Shown in pieces: positions 1 to 4,794 of a stretch of 5,334 nucleotides of DNA. The notes below the pieces were generated by a model. The model had not been told where the DNA came from, searched no databases, and saw only the letters and a list, made by a program, of their open reading frames with translations. Source of the DNA: Thermoplasmata archaeon (GTDB lineage: Archaea; Thermoplasmatota; E2; DHVEG-1; B8-G13); assembly GCA_003649745.1 (NCBI GenBank), contig QMST01000047.1, forward strand, positions 1 through 5,334. Direction: 5' to 3'. Both the position numbers and the translations under genes were made by a program. Position 1 is the first letter of the stretch; every line of letters starts with the position of its first letter.

Positions 1-348
1 CTTATTAGCAGTGATGGAAACAAGCTTGGCACCAATGTTCCTAGCTATCTCAGCAGTCATTTTAGAAGGTATCGTCTCACCTGATCCAGAGACTATTACC
101 ACCAAGTCACCTTTTCTAACAGGCGCAGTAATGGTTTCCCCAATAACAAATGTTTGAAAACCAAGGTGTACTAGCCTTATAGCAAAGGCTTTGGCGACAA
201 GACCTGATCTACCAGCACCATAAACAAAGATTCTATCGGCATTCAAGAAAAATTTTTTTATATTATCTATATCCTCATCTGAGATTTCGCTTAGAATGTC
301 TTTTATCTTTGACTGCATGTAATCCAGAGATTTACGAAATATCTTCAT
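1..348 (-). CDS. hxlB: 6-phospho-3-hexuloisomerase (partial, C-terminus off the left edge)
   Basis: The 116 visible codons read from ATG at 348 to the window edge without a stop; the family is about 180-200 residues, so roughly the last third is missing. The protein is a SIS (sugar isomerase) domain. After an N-terminal helical stretch comes the phosphosugar-binding loop GAGRSG (residues 44-49) followed by LVAKAFAIRLVHLGF, then GETIT (70-74) and the second sugar-phosphate loop SGSGET (87-92). This pattern is typical of PHI enzymes, which interconvert 3-hexulose 6-phosphate and fructose 6-phosphate in the cytosol. In many archaea lacking the oxidative pentose phosphate pathway, PHI works with 3-hexulose-6-phosphate synthase to make ribulose 5-phosphate. 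The start lies 9 bp after the stop of the endonuclease IV-like gene, so the two are probably co-transcribed. The ribosome binding site is weak (a GTGA just upstream). No partner synthase is visible; it may lie to the left or be unlinked. Confidence 0.93.
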   Translation of the reverse strand, partial: MKIFRKSLDYMQSKIKDILSEISDEDIDNIKKFFLNADRIFVYGAGRSGLVAKAFAIRLVHLGFQTFVIGETITAPVRKGDLVVIVSGSGETIPSKMTAEIARNIGAKLVSITANK

Positions 349-357
349 ATTTTTTCA

Positions 358-1221
358 CTACTTTATATCTCTATAATCTACCTCTTCTTTTCCAGTTCTT
401 TTTTGCAGTAGTTTTTCAAGTTGTAGTCTAATATAGGTTGCATCATGTTCTAGAAGCGGTGATTCAGAGATAAGTGTGACATTATATTTTTTTTCAAGGA
501 GTATCTCCAGAAGAGACTCCAGAGGCATATCTGCTTTTTTAAGTGGAATATGATAATACTCATTTCCATTCTCATAGAGCACACCTGTTATATGTATCAG
601 ATAATGTTTCAACCTCAAAGGTCTCAGTTTAGCAAAAATATTTTCAAAATCCTCTTTACTTTTTAGACAACCATTGCATCTCGCATGAATATGCCCAAGG
701 TCTATAACAGGTGCCACTCCTTTGACTTTTCTGCAAACCTCTATCACCTCATCAAGGCTTCCGAAAACCTTCTGCTTCCCCATTGTTTCTATACCAATCT
801 TTGTCTCAAATTTTTCTTTTTTAAACTTTCTTCTGAGCTCACCTAGGTTTTCTATTATCCTCTCCATTGTCTCCTCCTTAGATAATTCCCCATAGAAGCC
901 AGGGTGAACGACAAGTATTTTCGCACCCATGAGATGAGAGAGATAACCTGCTTTTAAAATCTTTTCAAAACTCATCTCAAGCTCCTGATCATCCCCAGCA
1001 AGATTTGTATAATAAGGAGCATGAACATGAAGTTCAACATCATTTTTCTTTGAATATTCTTTCATAAAAATAGCTTCCTCATCATCCATACGGAATAAAC
1101 CTCTGATAAACTGTACCTCCATAGCATTTAGATCCAAAACTTCCCTCACATACCTTAAACCATCTTTGTTGGTCCTACCTTTACAAGATAAGGGAATTCC
1201 AGCTGGACCAATCCTTATCAA
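358..1221 (-). CDS. nfo: Endonuclease IV-family (AP endonuclease 2 / xylose-isomerase-like TIM barrel) protein
   Basis: This 287-residue protein has the size of endonuclease IV (about 280 residues), an enzyme that cleaves DNA 5' to abasic sites in base excision repair using three zinc ions. Metal-ligand motifs appear in the expected order: H67 in HAPY, H106 in VVHPG, E145 in IETMG, D174 and H177 in DLGHIHA, H210 in HITG, H224 in YYHIP and E253 in SESP. By motif order these match E. coli His69, His109, Glu145, Asp179, His182, His216, His231 and Glu261. The residue matching Asp229, two before the last His, is Tyr222 here, so one zinc ligand seems changed. A CNGC motif (182-185) is also unusual. 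The start is TTG at 1221: an in-frame stop lies seven codons upstream, no in-frame ATG exists between, and the product begins at the family's usual MxRIGPAGIP. A G-rich stretch (1231-1235) may serve as ribosome binding site. Family membership is secure; AP-endonuclease activity is inferred. Confidence 0.87.
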   Translation of the reverse strand: MIRIGPAGIPLSCKGRTNKDGLRYVREVLDLNAMEVQFIRGLFRMDDEEAIFMKEYSKKNDVELHVHAPYYTNLAGDDQELEMSFEKILKAGYLSHLMGAKILVVHPGFYGELSKEETMERIIENLGELRRKFKKEKFETKIGIETMGKQKVFGSLDEVIEVCRKVKGVAPVIDLGHIHARCNGCLKSKEDFENIFAKLRPLRLKHYLIHITGVLYENGNEYYHIPLKKADMPLESLLEILLEKKYNVTLISESPLLEHDATYIRLQLEKLLQKRTGKEEVDYRDIK

Positions 1222-1304
1222 ATAAACATGCCCCCTTTTCTAATATTCCCACCAAAGCTTCCTTTTGTTAAATCCCTTGGTGAGAGAAAGTGTATAAACT
1301 TTTT

Positions 1305-1314
1305 TATATTTAAA
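1305..1314 (-). promoter_or_regulatory. Probable archaeal TATA box for the nfo-hxlB unit
   Basis: The minus strand reads TTTAAATATA here, in the 103-bp gap between the UPF0147 stop and the TTG start of the endonuclease IV-like gene. With usual archaeal spacing of about 25 bases, transcription would start near 1280-1288, leaving a leader of roughly 60 bases. A second AT-rich match (AGTTTATACA at 1291-1300) is possible. The T-rich side of the same segment, a few bases after the UPF0147 stop, could also act as a terminator for that gene. Confidence 0.5.
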
Positions 1315-1324
1315 AACAACCCTC

Positions 1325-1582
1325 TTATTTAACCAGTTCCTCTAATTTACTTATTATACTCCATATCAGTGTTCTACCATGTAATGGTAGGTTTGGATCA
1401 ACAGCCATTTCATCCAATATGGATATAACAGAGGCCACTCTCACATCTAAAGGGTTTTTTTCATCTAACAAAACACCTTTTGCCTCCTCCGCGCTTCTTC
1501 TAATATTTCTTGGAATAGAGTTATCCTCATTAATCATGTCTAAACCTTGACATATCTCATCTAACTTTTTCTGATCAACCAT
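1325..1582 (-). CDS. UPF0147 family protein (small archaeal helical protein)
   Basis: This 85-residue protein has the length and sequence character of UPF0147, an archaea-specific family of small all-helical proteins with no established function. The recognisable core runs through IPRNIRRSAEEA (residues 23-34), DVRVASVISILDEMAVDPN (46-64) and LPLHGRTLIWSIISKLEEL at the C-terminus. No signal peptide, membrane segment or catalytic motif is visible, so it is probably cytosolic. The open frame extends upstream to 1732, but the extra 50 residues overlap the end of the helicase gene and look non-native. The ATG at 1582 lies 10 bases after a perfect GGAGGT and gives the family's usual MVDQKKLDEI-like beginning. 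The gap of 79 bp from the helicase stop, with its own TATA-like box, suggests separate transcription. Family assignment is confident; function is unknown. Confidence 0.92.
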   Translation of the reverse strand: MVDQKKLDEICQGLDMINEDNSIPRNIRRSAEEAKGVLLDEKNPLDVRVASVISILDEMAVDPNLPLHGRTLIWSIISKLEELVK

Positions 1583-1592
1583 TGTTACGCAT

Positions 1593-1598
1593 ACCTCC
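1593..1598 (-). promoter_or_regulatory. Shine-Dalgarno site that decides the UPF0147 start
   Basis: The minus strand reads GGAGGT, ending 10 bases before the ATG at 1582. Another ATG (1590-1592) abuts the site directly, is out of frame and is too close to be used. This supports the 85-residue start over the longer open frame. Confidence 0.7.
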
Positions 1599-1642
1599 AC
1601 AATGTTCGAACCAGTAATAATAAGACAGGGATAAAAATATTT

Positions 1643-1652
1643 TGTATAAAAA
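1643..1652 (-). promoter_or_regulatory. Probable TATA box for the UPF0147 gene, overlapping a T-tract after the helicase gene
   Basis: The minus strand reads TTTTTATACA about 65 bases before the UPF0147 ATG. Initiation about 25 bases downstream would give a leader near 40 bases carrying the GGAGGT site. The T6 run at 1648-1653, starting 8 bases after the helicase stop, may also terminate helicase transcription, so terminator and promoter would be superimposed. Confidence 0.45.
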
Positions 1653-1661
1653 ATCAATATT

Positions 1662-3269
1662 TTACATGTAATCCAGTAGTTTTTTCTGCTGTTCTTTTTT
1701 TGGATATAAATCATCGATTTTTGCTTTTCCACCTCTGAGTCTAAGGTTTATGGTTTTAAGCTGATTATACATTAGTTTCTCTTTTCTAACTGAGGACCAA
1801 TAATATGCTTCATCCTGAGTTTTTTTTGCTATTAGGATAACTACACGTCCTTTCATCTTACGAGCTGTTCTACCCTTCCTCTGTATACTCCTTATCTCAG
1901 AGGGTATAGGCTCATAGAATATCACTAGATCTGTAGAGGGAATATCTAAACCCTCCTCAGCTACAGAAGTTGCTACAAGTGTATTATATTCTCCATCTTT
2001 GAATTTTCTTATTATTTTCTCCTGTTCCCTTTGAGATAAACCCTTATCCTCCACCTTGGTTGTCTGTCCGACAAATCTAGCAGCTTTTACCTCTTTTATA
2101 TTTGATATTTGATCTAGTATCTGCAATGCTGTATCTCTATACTGTGTGAAAATTATTATTCTGGATTCCCTGTTTTTCTTAAGTTGATCCTCTACAATCT
2201 CTGATAAAACCTTGAGCTTGGGATGCTCAACATCTAACTTTTTGAGATGAAGCATCGCCTCAATTACCCTTCTATCTCTGATAAAATGTTTAGAGGCATT
2301 ATTTCCCTTCTTCATCAAGGTTTCTGATTGTATCCTTTTGAAGTATCTTCTTAAGGCGGTTGCACCCTGGGTTTTTATAAGCTCTAGAGCATGATAGGTT
2401 TTTAATGCTATTGTATGGGCCATCAATATTTTATACATCTCCTTTGAGGGTAAAACATTGTTTTCTAAAATATCTTGTATTATGTTTCTCACTTCAAGTA
2501 GTTTCCTCATACTAATTCTAGATAAAGCAGCTGTTTCTAAAAGACCAGCTGTTTTTAGCATACCCAGTTTCTCAGATAAAACCTCGGATAGCAACATTAT
2601 TATCCTATTAAACTCCTCTGGAAGCTCTACTAGTTTCCACTCAATAGTAAGACCATGAACATAGGGTCTGACATCTTTATCATATCTGCTTCTAATTTCT
2701 ACATTGTTAATCTCAAGGTTCTCACATATCTCCAAGATTCTATCAATGTCACTGCCAGGAGATGCTGTCATTCCCAGTATACGTCTATCTTTTTTTCTCT
2801 GCTCCTTATATTTCTTTGCAACAAAAACATATGAATACTCGCCGACAGCTCGATGTGCCTCATCAAATATTATCAGACAAAAATCCTCGAGTGATATCCT
2901 ATTGTTTTTAAGATCATTTTCTATAACCTGAGGGGTTGATACTATTATTTTTGTTTCTTTCCATAGCTTTGTCCTTTTATCTGGGGAGATCTCACCGGTG
3001 AAGATAACAATTTCGTCTTCATCCAAGGTTAGAAACTGTTTTAAAAAAGCAGTGTGCTGGTTCACCAATGGTTTTGTTGGTGCAAGAAAAAGTATTTTGC
3101 ATTTCCTGCTGAGCAAAGATGCTATCACAATCAATGCTATCACTGTTTTCCCCAGACCAGTTGGTAAAACCACTAGGGTGTTAGATTCTAAACAGGTTTT
3201 TGCAATGTTTACCTGATATTCTCTATACTCTATTGAATCAGGTTTTATGAAATCATGTTTTAGATACAC
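1662..3269 (-). CDS. hef: Hef/FANCM/Mph1-type superfamily 2 DNA helicase, helicase-only form
   Basis: With GTG at 3269 this is a 535-residue SF2 helicase closely resembling the helicase half of archaeal Hef, which remodels stalled forks and branched DNA. Motifs in order: REYQ Q-motif-like start, PTGLGKT Walker A (residues 36-42), APTKPLV (63-69), STPQ (111-114), DEAH box (136-139), TASPGS (168-173), the Hef-specific insertion domain (about 190-335), IIFTQYRDTA (372-381), motif V VATSVAEEGLDIP (432-444) and motif VI QRKGRTAR (463-470), then DEAYYWSS. The protein ends about 50 residues after motif VI. Classical Hef is about 750 residues and continues into an XPF nuclease (ERKxxxD) and HhH domain; neither is present here or in the next 79 bases. 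TTG codons at 3278 and 3314 are alternative starts, but GTG places the family's usual start (YLKHDFIKP) at the N-terminus. No clear ribosome binding site is seen. Nuclease may be supplied by a separate XPF-like protein; that is inference. Confidence 0.93.
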   Translation of the reverse strand: MYLKHDFIKPDSIEYREYQVNIAKTCLESNTLVVLPTGLGKTVIALIVIASLLSRKCKILFLAPTKPLVNQHTAFLKQFLTLDEDEIVIFTGEISPDKRTKLWKETKIIVSTPQVIENDLKNNRISLEDFCLIIFDEAHRAVGEYSYVFVAKKYKEQRKKDRRILGMTASPGSDIDRILEICENLEINNVEIRSRYDKDVRPYVHGLTIEWKLVELPEEFNRIIMLLSEVLSEKLGMLKTAGLLETAALSRISMRKLLEVRNIIQDILENNVLPSKEMYKILMAHTIALKTYHALELIKTQGATALRRYFKRIQSETLMKKGNNASKHFIRDRRVIEAMLHLKKLDVEHPKLKVLSEIVEDQLKKNRESRIIIFTQYRDTALQILDQISNIKEVKAARFVGQTTKVEDKGLSQREQEKIIRKFKDGEYNTLVATSVAEEGLDIPSTDLVIFYEPIPSEIRSIQRKGRTARKMKGRVVILIAKKTQDEAYYWSSVRKEKLMYNQLKTINLRLRGGKAKIDDLYPKKEQQKKLLDYM

Positions 3270-3349
3270 TATTAACAAAAATACGATACTGGTTTTTGTA
3301 AGTTTTGGGTTCAAGAATAGCTATTATTCGATGTTTGTGTCAGAATTCC

Positions 3350-3359
3350 TTTATATATA
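3350..3359 (+). promoter_or_regulatory. TATA box for the small plus-strand gene, possibly shared divergently with hef
   Basis: The plus strand reads TTTATATATA here. Start of transcription is expected about 25 bases on (near 3379-3383), giving a short leader of about 16-20 bases before the ATG at 3398. The core TATATATA is self-complementary, so on the minus strand the same site could fire hef with a leader of about 55-60 bases to the GTG at 3269. No better TATA box for hef was found in 3270-3345. Confidence 0.55.
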
Positions 3360-3397
3360 GAATAACAAAGGTATACTTAGAGAAGTGAGAAAAAAAC

Positions 3398-3517
3398 ATG
3401 ATGATTAAGATTGTTGGGCAAATATATAAGGAAGATGTGAAGGAGATTGAGTTTATCTCCAGAGTTATGGTTGTTAATCATAGGATAAGACATCTTGCTC
3501 AAAAAAAAGATAATTAG
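3398..3517 (+). CDS. Hypothetical 39-residue basic protein
   Basis: This is the only plausible plus-strand gene in the window. The frame opens with two ATG codons (3398 and 3401) and ends at TAG, encoding MMIKIVGQIYKEDVKE followed by IEFISRVMVVNHRIRHLAQ and a lysine-rich tail ending KKDN. Lysine and arginine (8) outnumber acidic residues (5). There are no cysteines, no membrane segment and no motif I recognise; a short strand followed by an amphipathic helix is conceivable. Support comes from context: a good TATA box at 3350-3359, a short leader with a GTGA element (3385-3388) 9 bases before the first ATG, and a T7 run directly after the stop. It overlaps the end of the convergent zinc-finger gene by 4 bases. 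It might instead be a short non-coding transcript, or chance; I have no homologue in mind. Confidence 0.45.
   Translation: MMIKIVGQIYKEDVKEIEFISRVMVVNHRIRHLAQKKDN
3501..3508 (-). terminator. T8 tract, probable terminator of the thiolase-DUF35-regulator-zinc-finger operon
   Basis: On the minus strand this is a run of eight T residues, starting 5 bases after the TAA of the zinc-finger gene. Archaeal RNA polymerase terminates on such T-runs without needing a hairpin. The run lies within the lysine codons near the end of the opposing 39-codon gene. Confidence 0.5.
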
Positions 3518-3657
3518 ATTTTTTTACCTTTCAAGCAAATTGTGCATACACCATATTGTATGTTGAAATGTTCTCTGCAAACTAATCTGCCACATATCCT
3601 ACATGTGTACATTGCACCTGGTTTTCCACATATGCTACATAAACCCATCATTTCCAT
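3514..3657 (-). CDS. Small AN1/HIT-like zinc-finger protein (47 residues)
   Basis: The frame starts at ATG 3657 and encodes a 47-residue protein dominated by metal ligands: C7, C10, C19, C22, C27, H30, C38 and C41. The spacing is C-x2-C-x8-C-x2-C-x4-C-x2-H-x7-C-x2-C. Eight ligands suggest two zinc ions in a cross-braced fold. The C-x2-C ... C-x4-C-x2-H-x7-C part resembles AN1 fingers, though the internal His of AN1 (H-x5-H) is Gly36 here; HIT-type fingers are the other comparison. Such domains generally mediate protein or nucleic-acid contacts; nothing indicates catalysis. It begins 9 bases after the regulator stop, and its ribosome binding site GGAGTGA (3667-3673) overlaps that stop, so it is the last gene of the operon and probably translationally coupled. 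An in-frame ATG pair (residues 3-4) is an alternative start. The gene is real with good confidence; its role, perhaps as partner of the adjacent regulator, is inference. Confidence 0.85.
   Translation of the reverse strand: MEMMGLCSICGKPGAMYTCRICGRLVCREHFNIQYGVCTICLKGKKI
3519..3525 (+). terminator. T7 tract, probable terminator of the 39-codon plus-strand gene
   Basis: Seven consecutive T residues begin 2 bases after the TAG of the plus-strand small gene, fitting an archaeal intrinsic terminator. On the other strand these bases encode the final lysine codons of the zinc-finger protein. Confidence 0.4.
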
Positions 3658-3666
3658 ATTTTTTTA

Positions 3667-3673
3667 TCACTCC
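3667..3673 (-). promoter_or_regulatory. Shine-Dalgarno site of the zinc-finger gene, overlapping the regulator stop codon
   Basis: The minus strand reads GGAGTGA, with the final TGA being the stop codon of the XRE regulator. Nine bases separate it from the ATG at 3657. This strongly supports the small downstream gene and coupling of its translation to the regulator. Confidence 0.75.
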
Positions 3674-4371
3674 TTGTACGCCAGGTTTTCTAAAATGTTT
3701 TTAAGATCCTCCAAAGATAGGTTTGTAACAATTAATGGAATGTTCTCATACTCCGATAGTTTAGATGCTAATGAATCTACTGCGCTTGGTTTATGATAAA
3801 CCACTAGAGATGGTTTCATAGGGTGCACACGAACTGCAATCATAGGGCTTCTTCCATAGGTTATACCTGTGAATATGAGTGCACGCTCAGTACTCCATCC
3901 ATATATACTAACATAATCTGTAGAACTCAGTGTCTTTATCGCGCTAATACTATCTATAAGAGTGAATCCTTTAACTGTCTTCTTATCTAGTATATCCTCA
4001 CAAGTTAGTATCTCTCCATGTATGCTCTCTGCAAATTTTCTAGCAGGTATTGAATAAGGATATTCCATTATCTCTATTACGCCCTTTGGGCTCTCTATCA
4101 TCGAGGTATATCTATTTATTATTTTTCCACCTCGTTTCTCATCTATTTCAAAAAAAGCTTCTATTAGTTTCCTTATCGTCTTAATACCTGGTGATGCTCT
4201 TCTACCTGATTCATAGTCACTTATAACACTGGGAGAAACTTTTAGATAGTTCGCAAGTTCTGTTTGTGAAATTTCAAAAATATTTCGCCATTTTCTTAAA
4301 GTAGCACCTGGTCTGGGACTAAGTGTAATCTCACCGGCTATCTTTTCAGCTAATATGTTTTTTACATTCAT
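3667..4371 (-). CDS. XRE-type HTH transcriptional regulator with conserved archaeal C-terminal domain
   Basis: This 234-residue protein has a lambda-repressor-like (XRE/Cro) helix-turn-helix at about residues 24-75: LRKWRNIFEISQTELANYL, then KVSPSVISDYESGRR, with the classic QTELA second helix and SPSVISDYE recognition helix. The remainder (about 95-230) is a predicted mixed alpha/beta domain with GWSTERALIFTGITYGRSPM (159-177 region) and MKPSLVVYHKP (185-195). I recognise the overall architecture as that of an archaeal family of predicted transcriptional regulators (COG1709-like, from memory), but I do not know a ligand. ATG 4371 lies 3 bases after the DUF35 stop, with only a weak GATGA element, so translation is probably coupled. 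Its place in the acetoacetyl-CoA module suggests that it controls mevalonate or isoprenoid synthesis, possibly including its own operon. DNA-binding role is well supported; the target is inference. Confidence 0.88.
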   Translation of the reverse strand: MNVKNILAEKIAGEITLSPRPGATLRKWRNIFEISQTELANYLKVSPSVISDYESGRRASPGIKTIRKLIEAFFEIDEKRGGKIINRYTSMIESPKGVIEIMEYPYSIPARKFAESIHGEILTCEDILDKKTVKGFTLIDSISAIKTLSSTDYVSIYGWSTERALIFTGITYGRSPMIAVRVHPMKPSLVVYHKPSAVDSLASKLSEYENIPLIVTNLSLEDLKNILENLAYKE

Positions 4372-4374
4372 ATT

Positions 4375-4794
4375 TCATCTTTTAATTGGTCTAAATTTAT
4401 ATCCATAGTAGATGGCTCCTGTGTCGCCATCCTCCTGTATCTTTCTAAATGCCATTTCTACTGGCATGCCAATTTTCACCTCATCTAGGTTACAATCAAC
4501 TATTTGTGAAGTAACCATTGGTCCCTCATCTAGTTTTACAATGGCTATTATATATGGTATTTCATCCTCAAATGCCTCTGGAGCAACATGTACAATGGTA
4601 TATGAGTATATTTTCCCCTTGCCTTTTAATTTATATTCCTTCATCTTGCCTATACTGCTTCTCCTACATTTAGGACAGATATTTCTAGGTGGGAAATAAA
4701 CAGTTTTGCATTCACCACACCTAGTACCTATCAGGTTATATCTATGTGGTATCTCTCTCCAAAATTTTGAGACTAAGTGATAGTGACTAGCCAT
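4375..4794 (-). CDS. DUF35 Zn-ribbon/OB-fold protein, acetoacetyl-CoA thiolase partner
   Basis: This 139-residue protein has the complete two-part architecture of the DUF35 family. An N-terminal helix (FWREIPHRYNL) leads to a rubredoxin-like zinc ribbon with C26-x2-C29 and C40-x2-C43, followed by an OB fold containing KGKGKIYSYTIVHVAPEAFE, PYIIAIVKLDEGPMV and the GMPVEMAFRK turn. In archaea this protein bridges acetoacetyl-CoA thiolase and HMG-CoA synthase and provides a shared CoA-binding site, as shown structurally for a methanogen complex (established knowledge, recalled). The complex lets the unfavourable thiolase reaction be pulled forward into HMG-CoA. Its ATG directly follows the thiolase TAG with no spacer, and a perfect GGAGGT lies inside the last thiolase codons, so expression is coupled in stoichiometric fashion. 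All four zinc ligands are intact. Confidence 0.94.
   Translation of the reverse strand: MASHYHLVSKFWREIPHRYNLIGTRCGECKTVYFPPRNICPKCRRSSIGKMKEYKLKGKGKIYSYTIVHVAPEAFEDEIPYIIAIVKLDEGPMVTSQIVDCNLDEVKIGMPVEMAFRKIQEDGDTGAIYYGYKFRPIKR

Noticed and set aside
1604..1612. GGTTCGAAC on the minus strand, resembling a tRNA T-loop
   Set aside because: No flanking T-stem pairing, anticodon arm or acceptor stem could be found; the segment lies in the short leader of the UPF0147 gene and the motif is mostly the palindrome TTCGAA.
1583..1732. N-terminal extension of the UPF0147 frame (50 extra residues)
   Set aside because: It overlaps the end of the helicase gene, has lysine/tyrosine-rich non-conserved sequence, and the GGAGGT site plus family length point to the ATG at 1582.
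2458..3216. Plus-strand open frames at 2458-2658, 2704-2931 and 2998-3216
   Set aside because: They lie antisense within the conserved helicase motifs, have serine/leucine-rich low-information products and no promoter or ribosome binding sites.
3270..3314. Longer helicase start at TTG 3314 (or TTG 3278)
   Set aside because: Adds a hydrophobic stretch not expected in Hef proteins and has no ribosome binding site; GTG 3269 gives the family's usual N-terminus. Not completely excluded.
3542..3796. Plus-strand 84-codon open frame
   Set aside because: It is antisense to both the zinc-finger gene and the regulator, whose conserved residues and ribosome binding sites show that the minus strand is coding.
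4412..4699. Plus-strand 95-codon open frame
   Set aside because: It is the complement of the DUF35 gene, whose zinc ribbon and OB-fold sequence are clear.
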